Assembly (NCBI GenBank): GCA_013339895.1 | Contig: JABACO010000018.1 | Location: 6,374,207-6,438,206, forward strand | DNA: 64,000 bases | Source: Ephydatia muelleri | Lineage: Eukaryota; Porifera; Demospongiae; Spongillida; Spongillidae | Direction: 5' to 3' | Part shown: in pieces, positions 54,249 to 63,966 of the stretch | How positions within the stretch are numbered: the first letter of the stretch is position 1 | Layout: every line of letters starts with the position of its first letter | Notes under the pieces: model-generated | What the model was told of the DNA's origin: nothing | Database searches by the model: none | The model's input: only the letters and a program-made list of their open reading frames with translations | Position numbers and translations under genes: made by a program

Positions 54249-55643
54249 CCCATACCGGAGAACATGTTTGTTATGGCAGCCTGCAATCCTCACCGTGGCA
54301 ACAGTCTGGCATCCCATGAGCAGGACAGATGGCTGAGAGGATCTTACTATGTCCGCCCACTCCACCCAACCCTGCAGCTGATCATGTGGGACTATGGCTC
54401 TCTGGACAAAGCGCAAGAGAGGGACTATATCAATGCCAAGATGAAGATGCTTCACCGAACCATATCCAATGTGGAGATAGCTAGCCTCACTGAGCTCATT
54501 GTAGAGAGTCAGGAGGCCATGAGACACTATGCAGAAAAGCTGCTGAGCTCCCATGGCATTAGCCCAGAGGAAGCTAAAATAGCATCTCACAGCAGTGTGA
54601 GCCAGAGAGACATCCAGAGGGTGTTCACTCTGCATGAGTGGCTCATGAAGGGATATACGACTAGTAAGCCGTATGGGGATCGCACGGACTATCATCGCAG
54701 AGCAGTGCTGGTAGCACTCGGTATAGTCTACTACATGCGCCTTAACACTAAATTCCGTGAAGCCTACAAAGATCTAATGGACAAAGGAAACAGACTCCCG
54801 AATGAAGTCAGATTTTCTCAAGCATTCAATGATGAGCTGAACTGGTACATTGATCAGGTGGAACTTCCACAGGGCATTGCCAAGACCCAGGCCCTGAAAG
54901 AAAACATTTTTGCGACTATCATCTGCACAGTCACACGAATACCCCTGATCATTGTGGGTGCCCCAGGGTCCTCAAAGACCCTGTCCTTCAACATTACTGT
55001 AGCCAATCTAAAGGGTCAAGAGTCCAAAATGCAGCTATTCAGACACACAGACAAGTATCCCGCTCTTGACCCACACTACTACCAGTGCTCAAGACGTACC
55101 ACATCCAATGAGATTCAAACAGTTTTCTCTCGAGCCATTAACCGTCAGAAGTCTCTGAACTCTCTGCCCATCAATTGTGTGGTATTTATGGATGAGGCTG
55201 GCCTTCCAGAAGAGAGTCACGAGTCACTGAAGGTCCTCCATTACTACTTGGACAATCCAGAGGTCTCCTTTGTAGCCATTACAAATCATGTCCTTGATGC
55301 GGCAAAGACCAACCGTGCCATTAGTCTCTTCAGGCCGGAGAGTTTGGCTGATGACCTTGAAACACTAGCTAAGGGATGCTGGTGCTCAGACCCTGATAAC
55401 CCTCCACCCAAATCTAATCATGACCTGTCCATGATTGCAAAGTTGTGCACGCCTTACATTAATAAAATGAAACAGAAAGAGTTCAAGCAATTTTTTGGTC
55501 TTCGAGATTTTATTCACTTTGTGAACTACTTGAGGAGGAAATGTCAGAACGCACTTAATGCCCAGGTTGTGCAGGAAGCTTTGGAAAGGAATTTCAATGG
55601 TTCGGATGAATTTGAGCACATTTGCAAGCAATTCCTATATACA
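54249..55643 (+). CDS. RNF213-like gene, exon v (sensor of unit 2; P-loop 3 unit)
   Basis: 465 codons, phase 0. It opens PIPENMFVMAACNPHRGNSL, a sensor-1-like asparagine region of the preceding AAA unit. The next AAA unit has Walker A GAPGSSKT (within LIIVGAPGSSKTLSFNITVA), Walker B VVFMDEAGLPEE, and a sensor region AITNHVLDAAKTNR. All three agree with the second active unit (AAA4) of RNF213. No lesion is seen. Confidence 0.95.
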
Positions 55644-55698
55644 GTGAGCTACCATGCCAATTGTGTATTCTCTGTGTGATGTATACTTTCTCTTCTAG

Positions 55699-55950
55699 TT
55701 CTCTTGTCAGCTTGATGCTCATTTAGAACATGTTGCACAGAGGCAGATTCTTGATATCTTGCGTGACAGCCTTGCAGATCGACCAAACGAGGCAAATCGT
55801 ACTGAAAATGAAGTCAGATACAAGCTAATCATCGATCCATCAGAGGATGATTCACTAGTGAGGCTTCTGTTTACATTTAGTGTCTTGGATAGGCAGAAAA
55901 CACGTGTGTTTGTGTGCAGTGACTTCCCTGGAGACACTCACCTGCAAAAG
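55699..55950 (+). CDS. RNF213-like gene, exon w
   Basis: 84 codons. FSCQLDAHLEHVAQRQILDI, RYKLIIDPSEDDSLVRLLFT, TRVFVCSDFPGDTHLQK. Start of the next, degenerate AAA unit. Acceptor TCTCTTCTAG, donor GTTAGC. Confidence 0.85.
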
Positions 55951-56038
55951 GTTAGCGTATTTAAGAAGCGCAAATCATTTTATGAAATTACCATTTACTC
56001 CACAAACCGACCCATCCACCCACCCACCCCTTCCCTAG

Positions 56039-56401
56039 ATCAACACCATAGCAGCTATTCGTCACTCTGCCATTGAGGGACACACCGTTGTAATGGCACA
56101 GACTGATGATATTCATGAGAGTTTCTATGACCTGTTCAATCAGAGGTTCCGCAGGATTGATGATGCTCATGGACCTCGTTACTATGCCAACATAGCCATA
56201 GGTGCCCACTCCAAGCCCTGCAGGGTGCACCCTGAGTTTCAGTGTGTGGTGGTGGTGAAGCAGTCTGAGGTGAAGAACACACCAGCCCCATTCCTGAACC
56301 GCTTTGAAAAGTACTGTCTGACCCACCACGCCCTTCTTGATGCAGCCCTGGGCATCTTGCCTCCATGCATGGCTGTCATCATACGTACAGTGAGAGAGAA
56401 G
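56039..56401 (+). CDS. RNF213-like gene, exon x
   Basis: 121 codons. EGHTVVMAQTDDIHESFYDL, FNQRFRRID, PCRVHPEFQCVVVVKQSEVK, TPAPFLNRFEKYCLTHHALL. The order CRVHPEF...FLNRFEK is characteristic of RNF213 family members. Confidence 0.92.
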
Positions 56402-56569
56402 GTGAGCTATTGAGCATGGTGGCACTGGTTGTTCGGGTGAGGCTAAGATTGTCATCTTACAAAGACAAATTGGGGTGGTATAATATAGTCACCGGACTAT
56501 AACGTATGTAAATAAGTCTGTAGTACCTACAAATTACATGTAACTGGCTGCTTGCTTATTGTCACTCAG

Positions 56570-56791
56570 GTCAATGAATTTGTTGGATTAGTTAGAGGGA
56601 AGGAGAGTTTTTATGGACTGAAGGAGGAAACCACAGACTCTCTGCTGCTTTCCATGCTGCCTACTGAGAGACACACCTATCAGCCCTATGAACCGAAGGA
56701 TGACCTAATGTCTGACAATGCCATTAAGGTTGTCTGTCTACAGGAACTAATCCGTGCTTTTAGGACCAGTGCTGGGTTCCACATTCCCACT
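56570..56791 (+). CDS. RNF213-like gene, exon y
   Basis: 74 codons, phase 0. VNEFVGLVRGKESFYGLKEE, NAIKVVCLQELIRAFRTSAG. Acceptor GTCACTCAG, donor ACT|GTAAGC. Confidence 0.85.
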
Positions 56792-56948
56792 GTAAGCGTG
56801 CTTGTGTGATGTTGGCTTTTATTCTAAATCCAGTGCATGTTCTAAATCAATTTTCCATTGTGTATGCATTTGTGCATTTATGTTGTGTATATGAGTGCAT
56901 GTACAGTGTGAGTGTGGGCTAATATTTAGCACTTTCTGCATGCTGCAG

Positions 56949-57350
56949 TGCTCATTGGAGGAGCTCACACTGGATGCTCAACATGTTTCCTACTTGGTGT
57001 GTAGTGACCCAGAGTTCCAGGGTCTGCTTCAAAACATCACCCCCCAAGGGGTGGTACGGGGAGTGGCTGATGCCATGCAGAAACTGCATGAAGCACCCCC
57101 CCCCCCAGGGGGGCAACATTCCTAACGTGGGACTGTCCCCAGAGGGTTGCATGATGGTGGCCCTGGGTGTCCAGTGGCTGGTCAGGCATCTGTGCAAGCG
57201 CCTCATGCAGCTCATGACCCCAGAAGCACTCACTGTCCACAGGATGAAGATGGACTCCTCCTACCTCATCAATTACCTCAAGCACCACTCCCACTTCTCC
57301 CTGAAGGTGCTGATCAGGGACTGCCTTGCTGCACTGAACCACACGACAGT
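56949..57350 (+). CDS. RNF213-like gene, exon z, with a C11 frameshift
   Basis: It starts CSLEELTLDAQHVSYLVCSD in the expected phase. The frame is lost at the run of 11 C at about 57096-57106. The rest (GLSPEGCMMVALGVQWLVRH, SSYLINYLKHHSHFSLKVLI) continues in another frame and joins the next exon correctly. The exon length, 402, is one base more than the flanking phases require. One C fewer would restore it, so this is either an assembly slip or a true mutation. Confidence 0.85.
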
Positions 57351-57415
57351 GTAAGTGGATTGTGCATTCCTGTTGTATTGTTCATCTTTTGATGGCTGCT
57401 GGTATGTTATTCCAG

Positions 57416-57859
57416 GTACTGCCCTACCAAGCTCCTCTGCTACACACGAACTTCTTCTCTGGTACACAAGCTTCCATCATCCTATTCTGGGATAGGGTTC
57501 TATGCCAGAGGTTTGGAGTTGGCCCATGAGGCTATCAGGGATCTTGTGCATGATGACTTGGCTGCTGTTGTTGTGCACAAGTTGTCCAACAAGCCACAGA
57601 ACAGCATTCGGGAGCAACTCAAGACCTATGTCATGTCTGAAAGCACCCAAGTTCTCCTCTTGATCGCCAACATGGCTGAGGTGACTGTGCCCATGGTCAA
57701 CCACCTCCGCATAATGATAGAGGAGGCAGAGAATCAGAATCAGTGTTCCCGATTGCCCAAACTGTTTGTGCTCCTCCTACACTTCCCTCCCTACAACTTC
57801 CTGAATCCTTGCTACTCAACACTTTACCTGCGTGGATGGGACCACTACTACTTGGATAC
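57416..57859 (+). CDS. RNF213-like gene, exon aa, part 1 (interrupted by gypsy-6)
   Basis: Joins exon z in phase. YCPTKLLCYTRTSSLVHKLP, GFYARGLELAHEAIRDLVHD, LKTYVMSESTQVLLLIANMA, RGWDHYYLD. It is cut at 57859 by the LTR of gypsy-6. Read into the LTR, the frame stops within a few codons. Confidence 0.9.
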
Positions 57860-57983
57860 TGTAGGATAACGTATTAGGAGAAACGAAGGTCGCCACAATG
57901 TGTCTTAGCAAAAACCACTCTAATCAAAGCACCACGCATGCGCAATGCATTTATATTGTCAATACACACATCATAATCCTACA
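57860..57983 (-). repeat. gypsy-6 3' LTR (124 bp)
   Basis: Identical to 62287-62410. On the minus strand TATAAATGCATTGCGCATGC combines a TATA-like box with an NRF1-like palindrome. Confidence 0.97.
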
Positions 57984-57997
57984 TTCGTCCCCCTTTT

Positions 57998-60900
57998 TCA
58001 CTGTGCTCTTGGGTTGTTCAGGTATTTATCATATGGCCTCACTGGAGCTCGTCTTGATCTCTTGGGCCACCTGTTGGATGAAGATGAGCCTGCTGTACTG
58101 TCACCTGGCTGCCATCCATCTCCAGGAGGCCTCTCTGCCCCAGATAGCCTTGTTCCACTTCCATCAACTGTCTCACCACCATTATCTGTGTCATCTAAGT
58201 CCCTCACATGTTCGCCCTCCGTGTCCACTTCCAACATAGGGGTTCCCATCCCCTCATCCCCACTGACCACATCTTCCTCTGCATCCTGCGCTCCAACCAC
58301 TTGAGAACTTTTTGTGTGTGTGTACGGTGCTGTATGTATATTTAGATGTTGTTCTTCTACAAATGTGTTCTGACTAGTGTGTAAATTTCCATTCTGTTTT
58401 ATGAGATCCTCTTCTGGTAACTCCCTGACTCGCAATTGATCTGCATGTTTCCTCTGAATCTTCCCACAACTTTTCACCAGATATGAATGATCATTAGTTT
58501 TTTTTTCTATACACCCTTCATCATATCCTTTTCCTTGAGTCCTTTGTACCCACACTAGTTCCCCTTCATCAAAACATCGTGGTTTACTGCGCTTGTCATG
58601 ATAAATCTTCTGCTTCAATAAAGAGTAATCAATTTGACGTGCAGTATCTGGCTTTAAGAGGTCCAGCTTTGTACGCAGCTTCCGCCCTAAAAGGATTTCT
58701 GCTGGAGCCCGGCCAGTTGACTTCTGAGGGGTATTTCGGTAAGAGATTAAAAATCTCTGTAGAGCAAGGTCTGCATCTGTCTTGTTTGCCCTGGCTGCTT
58801 TGTAGCGTTCTTTGAAAGTCCTGACTGCTCTCTCAGCTAAACCATTTGACTTTGGATGGTACGGCGTGGTGCGAACATGTATAACATTGTTGCTTTCACA
58901 AAATTCCCGGAATTCCTGTGAGCTGAACTGAGGTCCATTGTCTGATACAATCATTTTTGGAAGACCAAATCGGCTAAACATTTCACGTAGAGATTTTATA
59001 GTAATTGCTGAAGTTGTTGACGTCTGGGGCTTAATTTCCAGCCACTTGGAGAAAGCATCTATCGCCACTAACCAGAAGCATCCATCAAATGGACCCGCAT
59101 AATCTACATGGATCCGTGACCAAGGTTCTGTGGGAGCACACCAGGAGTACAGTAGGGTCTCAGGTTCACGTGGTCGGTTTTGTTGACATGCGCTACATTT
59201 CTTAACAAATTCCTCTACCTCCTTATCTATGCTTGGCCACCACACATAGAACCGGGCCAATGCTCTCATCGCCCAAATTCCTGGATGACCATCGTGCAAC
59301 ATTGAGAGAACTGTTTTTCGGAAAATGTCTGGGATGATGATTCTCCCTTGCCAAAGCAAAATTCCTTCTTCAAAAGACAATGTGTCTCTCTTTTCATAAA
59401 AGGTGCATAATCCCGATGGGATCAGTCTTTTGTCTATCGGCCAGCCCCGCTCTACGTACTTGATTATTTGGGAAAGCACAGCATCGCTTGCTGTCTGCTT
59501 CCGTAGCTCCCTCCTAGTCAGAGGCAAGTCTTGCAGACGGATATTCAGTAATGAATAACTGCTTTGTTCTTCTGCCTGGGCAACAGCAGATTTGAGTGGA
59601 AGCCTTGACAACGGGTCAGCTAGGATGTTTTCTTTTCCCTTAACATACTGTATGTCATAATCAAAAGCACACAAAGTAAGTGCCCAGCGTTGAAGTCTGT
59701 TTGCTGCCATTTTTGGTATTTCCCGTTTTGCTCCTAGGATTCTTTCCAAAGGTTTGTGGTCTGTTCGCAGCGTGAAATTCCTACCATACACGTATTGATA
59801 GAACTTGGTTACCCCAAAAATGATAGCCAGCGCTTCTTTGTCCAGAACCGAGTATTGTTTTTCGCGATCATTAAATGTTCTTGATGCATACGCTACTGGT
59901 CTTTCAGTTCCATTGTGTAATGTATGAAGAAGGACTGCACCCACTCCCTGGTTGCTTGCATCCGTAACTAGTACTAAAGGTAGATCTTCGTTGTAGTGTA
60001 CCAATGTATCCTTTGATGATAGGATCTGTTTCAAATTCTGATAAATGTTGTTGCTGGTTGTGGACCAATGCCAAGGAACTGAGTCTTTAGTGAGTGAATG
60101 AAGTGGGGCACACATAGGTTGCAAGTTGGGAATGAAACGTGAATAATAGTTTATTGCCCCCAGAAATGACCGCAACTCCTTCTTGTTAGAGGGTGCTGGC
60201 ATGTTGCGGAGTGCCTCTATGTGTTCCTCAGTCGGGTGAATTCCCTGGCGGTCGATACGGTACCCCAGATAAGTCACTTCTGTTTTCAAAAACTCACATT
60301 TTGAAAGTTTAGCACGTATGTTGGCCTGTTTTAGCCTTGTGAACACTGTTCGAAGCAGCTCCAGATGTTCCTCCTTACTTTGCCCTGCCACTACAATGTC
60401 ATCAATGTAGGCTGCTGTTTTTGGAATACCTGCTAAAATCGTATCCATTGTCTTCTGAAAGACGGCAGGTGCAAAGCATACCCCAAATGGGAGGCGCTTG
60501 TAGCGAAAATACCCCATATGAGTGGCTACCACCAGGTATTTTCTTGAGGGAACATCAACTTCCATTTGTAGAAATGCATCCTTTAAGTCGATTTTTGAAA
60601 AGTATTCACTTCCCCCAAGCTTGGACACAATATCTTCAAATCTCGGAAGGGGGTGCGGGTCAACATAAACATGTTGATTGATGGTGGCCTTGAAATCGAC
60701 ACACAAACGAATTTTACCATTTGGCTTAGGTACACAAACTATTGGTGATGCCCATTCTATAGGTGTGACTGTGGTGTCCACTGCTTCAAGAATATCTTCT
60801 TTGATGAGGCGCTCGATTTCTGTTTCCACTGCTTTCCGTAAGGGAAAAGGTACTGGGCGAGCTGGAAATATCTTAGGAACAGCACCATCCTTCAGGTGTA

Positions 60901-61228
60901 CCACAGCCTTATGCCCTGTAATTGTGGTTGTATCTTCTCCAAATAATTCATCAAACTCTGTTAACAGCATCTTCAAATTTGTATCTTTTTGACTATCTAC
61001 TGCCCCTGTACTGTCCTTTGACTTGATGTTTCTGATAGTAACTCCATCTGGCATTTTGATGCCAAACGCAACACACCAGTCTAAACCAAATAATGGTGTG
61101 TCCTGCTGATTGATCACGATCACTGGCAGTTTCAACTCTTTGCCGAAGGCTTTAACCTTCACTACTGCTTCCCCACGTGTGTTTACTGTAACATTTGTAT
61201 ATGCTACCAAAGGGACTGATATGTTCAT
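57998..61228 (-). CDS. gypsy-6 Pol (PR flap, RT, RNase H, integrase), intact
   Basis: 1076 codons. The protease C-terminal part (VKVKAFGKELKLPVIVINQQ, DTPLFGLDWC) comes first. RT has LPFGVCFAPAVFQ and catalytic YIDD near residue 273. RNase H has LVTDASNQGVGAVLLH near 421. The integrase has H2C2 (HDGHPG...CSACQ) and a DDE core (HVDYAGP, VSDNGPQF near 765, NGLAERAVR). It lies +1 relative to gag and overlaps it at 61152-61228. No internal stop. Confidence 0.95.
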   Translation of the reverse strand: MNISVPLVAYTNVTVNTRGEAVVKVKAFGKELKLPVIVINQQDTPLFGLDWCVAFGIKMPDGVTIRNIKSKDSTGAVDSQKDTNLKMLLTEFDELFGEDTTTITGHKAVVHLKDGAVPKIFPARPVPFPLRKAVETEIERLIKEDILEAVDTTVTPIEWASPIVCVPKPNGKIRLCVDFKATINQHVYVDPHPLPRFEDIVSKLGGSEYFSKIDLKDAFLQMEVDVPSRKYLVVATHMGYFRYKRLPFGVCFAPAVFQKTMDTILAGIPKTAAYIDDIVVAGQSKEEHLELLRTVFTRLKQANIRAKLSKCEFLKTEVTYLGYRIDRQGIHPTEEHIEALRNMPAPSNKKELRSFLGAINYYSRFIPNLQPMCAPLHSLTKDSVPWHWSTTSNNIYQNLKQILSSKDTLVHYNEDLPLVLVTDASNQGVGAVLLHTLHNGTERPVAYASRTFNDREKQYSVLDKEALAIIFGVTKFYQYVYGRNFTLRTDHKPLERILGAKREIPKMAANRLQRWALTLCAFDYDIQYVKGKENILADPLSRLPLKSAVAQAEEQSSYSLLNIRLQDLPLTRRELRKQTASDAVLSQIIKYVERGWPIDKRLIPSGLCTFYEKRDTLSFEEGILLWQGRIIIPDIFRKTVLSMLHDGHPGIWAMRALARFYVWWPSIDKEVEEFVKKCSACQQNRPREPETLLYSWCAPTEPWSRIHVDYAGPFDGCFWLVAIDAFSKWLEIKPQTSTTSAITIKSLREMFSRFGLPKMIVSDNGPQFSSQEFREFCESNNVIHVRTTPYHPKSNGLAERAVRTFKERYKAARANKTDADLALQRFLISYRNTPQKSTGRAPAEILLGRKLRTKLDLLKPDTARQIDYSLLKQKIYHDKRSKPRCFDEGELVWVQRTQGKGYDEGCIEKKTNDHSYLVKSCGKIQRKHADQLRVRELPEEDLIKQNGNLHTSQNTFVEEQHLNIHTAPYTHTKSSQVVGAQDAEEDVVSGDEGMGTPMLEVDTEGEHVRDLDDTDNGGETVDGSGTRLSGAERPPGDGWQPGDSTAGSSSSNRWPKRSRRAPVRPYDKYLNNPRAQ

Positions 61229-62261
61229 TTATTATGGATCTTGCTGCTCCCGGGTCATATAACATCTTTACCCTGTGTTTGTTGATTGTTATCGTCAGTC
61301 TTGCTGAGAGTCCCTTTAATGCTCTTACATGTACAACATTTATGTCACTGTCAATGTCATCAATGTCACTTTCCTCTGGACCATCTGTACTTGATCCATG
61401 TCCAACAGTGTTAAGTTTCCGTGTATGTTTTTCTCTCCTGTGTATAACTGAGGCATTCCCTGTTTTCAAGCACACTCTTGCGAAATGATTTGGACCCCCA
61501 CAAGCATTGCAAGTTGATCCTTTTGCAGCGCAGTTCTCGCCTCTCCCATGCTTCCGAAAACCACACCTAAGACAGTCTATGCTGTCATCGAGCTCTTTTG
61601 GAGTTCTTTTCTGTTTCACCTTTGGTGTTTGACTTGTTCCTTTTACTCTGTGAACTTGTAAGGGTTCTGTAGCTTGCTCCCCTTTTGCCATTGACCTTAT
61701 TTGTTTCTGCTGTGTTGAAGCCTGTTCCAAGATCAAAGCTGAGGCTTCAACTTGTTGAAGGGTTGTGTCATTTGTAGTATGGAGGCGGAACAGTTCCTGT
61801 TGCCAAAAATCATCGTTGATCCCAATCGTGAGTTGGTCTCTGAGGCGCTCGTTCAATGATTCGCCAAAGTCGCAGTTTCCGGCAATAGCCCTGAGTGCTA
61901 TCAAAAATTGTGATACAGTCTCGCCATCCTTTCGATGTCTCATAGTAAACTTGACACGCTCAGCCAAGATACAAGTGTCTTTCCTGTAGTGCTTTCGTAA
62001 TATTTCTTTCAATTGGGCATACGTTTTGGAGGTAACTGCGTCCGGGCGAAAATGGTCTACCAAGACCTTAAACGCGTCTGGTCCAATTTTGGATAGGAGG
62101 AGATTTCGGCGGGCCTCCGCAGTAGCATCTCCTGCTAACAGGTTGTGCAACGCTAACTCAGTCTCAAAGCGTTGTATATAATATTCCCATTCCTCTCCGC
62201 TTGCGTCAAAGCGGTCAAAACGAAAACGCTGGGTAACAGCCGCAATCGCTGCTTCATTCAT
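61152..62261 (-). CDS. gypsy-6 Gag plus protease active-site segment
   Basis: 369 codons starting 26 bp inside the 5' LTR. A capsid-like region has WEYYIQRFETELALHN and FTMRHRKDGETVSQFLIALR. A cysteine-rich knuckle region has CLRCGFRKHGRGENC and CNACGGPNHFARVC. Near residue 335 is a protease-like motif YDPGAARSIIN, with Pro in place of the usual Thr or Ser of D(T/S)G. The frame ends shortly after, and the rest of the protease lies in the pol frame, so the frame change falls inside the protease domain. Confidence 0.9.
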   Translation of the reverse strand: MNEAAIAAVTQRFRFDRFDASGEEWEYYIQRFETELALHNLLAGDATAEARRNLLLSKIGPDAFKVLVDHFRPDAVTSKTYAQLKEILRKHYRKDTCILAERVKFTMRHRKDGETVSQFLIALRAIAGNCDFGESLNERLRDQLTIGINDDFWQQELFRLHTTNDTTLQQVEASALILEQASTQQKQIRSMAKGEQATEPLQVHRVKGTSQTPKVKQKRTPKELDDSIDCLRCGFRKHGRGENCAAKGSTCNACGGPNHFARVCLKTGNASVIHRREKHTRKLNTVGHGSSTDGPEESDIDDIDSDINVVHVRALKGLSARLTITINKHRVKMLYDPGAARSIINEHISPFGSIYKCYSKHTWGSSSEG

Positions 62262-62286
62262 TCTTCATCACCCTCGTCGCCAAATA

Positions 62287-62410
62287 TGTAGGATAACGTA
62301 TTAGGAGAAACGAAGGTCGCCACAATGTGTCTTAGCAAAAACCACTCTAATCAAAGCACCACGCATGCGCAATGCATTTATATTGTCAATACACACATCA
62401 TAATCCTACA
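62287..62410 (-). repeat. gypsy-6 5' LTR (124 bp)
   Basis: Identical partner of 57860-57983; the promoter copy for the minus-strand element. Confidence 0.97.
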
Positions 62411-63205
62411 GATACCATAGGCCACCACATTGGCAATGGAGTCATTGATGTGGAGGATTGGTTCAGCCATTGCTGCTTCCCTCATGATACCAATGCTAAT
62501 ATGGAAGATGACTCCTTGGTCCAGACTGCAAAGGGCCTTCTGGAGGAAGCCTTTCCAGTCATATCATCTCGTGTTCCCTTCAGTTCTCATGGAGGATATC
62601 CTTTCAACGGCCAGCTCACCATCTCCCAGAGGGACAGGCTCCTGCGTGAGCTGCTAATCACAAAGGCTGTGGGAGGTGTTCTCTGCCAGCACTTCAGGTC
62701 TTACTGGCAGCCCAGTGTGATGTCCAGGTATTTGGAGCAGGCAGCAAGCCTCGCCCATCAGCAGCAGTCCACTCTAAACATCACCGATACCATCCAGGCA
62801 GCTTTCAAGGCCACATTCATGGACTTTGTGGTCGTCATGGTGTCCAGAATGAATGAGAAATGCAACATTGATAGCGTCTTTGTGAACGGTGGGTCTGCTG
62901 TGGTGGATGCTCTTTTCAGGGACCTGTTGGCTGTGTCCCCACTGCCCCCCTTGGCACAGCTGAAAGTGCTCAGCAACAACCTCCAGCCCCCTTGCAATCC
63001 AGGGTATGTACCTGTGTTCCCCTTCTTTCACTTGGTGATTGGCCACATGGACCAGCTGGTTGAGCAATGCAGGAGGGATGCAAATGAAGGTGCAGATGTT
63101 CTCGGGAATAATGCCGTGACACTCATCAGTGGCCCTCATGACATGCAGACAGAGTTAACTACCCTGCAAGAGAGGATGCTGTGTCGCATCAAAGAGAGGG
63201 AAGAG
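62411..63205 (+). CDS. RNF213-like gene, exon aa, part 2
   Basis: After the second GATAC the exon resumes: GHHIGNGVIDVEDWFSHCCF, QLTISQRDRLLRELLITKAV, FPFFHLVIGHMDQLVEQCRR, ending RIKEREE with donor GTGAGA. Parts 1 and 2 without the duplicate GATAC total 1234 nt. That equals one split-codon base plus 411 codons, exactly what the flanking phases need, so the exon was intact before the insertion. Confidence 0.9.
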
Positions 63206-63272
63206 GTGAGAACTGTAATGTGTTCAACACTGGTATCCATCTCTCTTACATGCAACTACCACTTGTTTGCAG

Positions 63273-63966
63273 ATTACTTCAAAAGAACGTGTGGTCACCT
63301 TTGTGCAAGCACTTGTTCGAAATCCTGAGTTGTGGACCAGCTATTTCAGTAACTTTATCTTCTCCAAGCTTCACCTTCAGAGTTCAGAATCCGTCATTGA
63401 AAATCAGATTGTGCAGGAGGTGTTTGGCAACCTTAGCTCATTGGACATTATCCAGAGGATTGTTTATCTCCATGCCTCCATGGCAGTGTACCAGCTGAAC
63501 CTTGCCAAAGTGGCAACTATTCTTCGTTCACTTTCCCAGATTGGAAAGATCAAAAAAGTTTGTTCCAACATACTATCTCCCTCACCGCCCTCTCCTAAGA
63601 AGCTGTTAATGTATTCCATCCATCAGACAGGAAGTGCTCACGGCATACAGCAGTTGAGCAACTTTGTCATCAGTGCTCTATTTAATGCCCTCCTTGGCTG
63701 CATGTATGCGGGCTTACCCCAGGCTGGGGCTCTTGAACAGTTAAAGCAGTGGTACAGGGCTTACCTGGACATCACCACCCTCCCGTCCCTTGCTGACAGC
63801 ATCAGTGCAGGTCTGGATGTGTCTGCTGAGATGGAGCTGGCCAAGGCCCAGGTCAACGTGATGCAGACCACCTTCTCTGTTCTCCAGTGCAAGCCAGACT
63901 GGGATGGCGAGGTGGGGCAGAAAGTGTTCTGTACTTTATTCACCAAGCACTTCAATGAGCATGGAG
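63273..63966 (+). CDS. RNF213-like gene, exon ab (last in window)
   Basis: Acceptor TTGTTTGCAG, frame ITSKERVVTFVQALVRNPEL through LQCKPDWDGEVGQKVFCTLF to NEHGE, donor GTAGGA. Helical region preceding the E3 module. No RING cysteine pattern is seen, so the RING lies downstream of the window. Confidence 0.87.

Larger units (their letters stand above)
57860..62410 (-). mobile_element. gypsy-6: complete Ty3/gypsy element inside a coding exon
   Basis: Identical 124-bp LTRs (57860-57983, 62287-62410) end TGTAGG...CCTACA. The target duplication GATAC lies at 57855-57859 and 62411-62415. The minus-strand primer site TGGCGACGAGGGTGATGAAG follows the 5' LTR. A purine tract (GAAAAAGGGGGACGAA) precedes the 3' LTR. 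gag and pol are open and in normal order. It is antisense to the host gene. Identical LTRs and a perfect target duplication indicate a very recent insertion. Confidence 0.97.
19345..63966 (+). other. RNF213-like (mysterin) gene, internal part: gene span
   Basis: This joins the 28 exon segments listed separately. RNF213 proteins are giant cytosolic proteins with a dynein-like ring of AAA units followed by a RING E3 ligase module; ubiquitination and lipid-droplet or pathogen-surface roles are known for vertebrate members. Here about 3,350 codons cover the stalk, AAA ring and part of the E3 shell. Both ends are outside the window. Identification rests on the ordered motif set (GETGVGKT, FLDE, AACNPHR, GAPGSSKT, FMDEAG, CRVHPEF, NRFEK). 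Three lesions (about 22.16-22.6 kb, 57.1 kb, 57.86 kb) make normal expression of this allele doubtful. Confidence 0.85.

Noticed and set aside
54210..54695. 161-codon minus-strand frame opposite exon v
   Set aside because: Antisense to a strongly supported RNF213-like exon. No domain seen.
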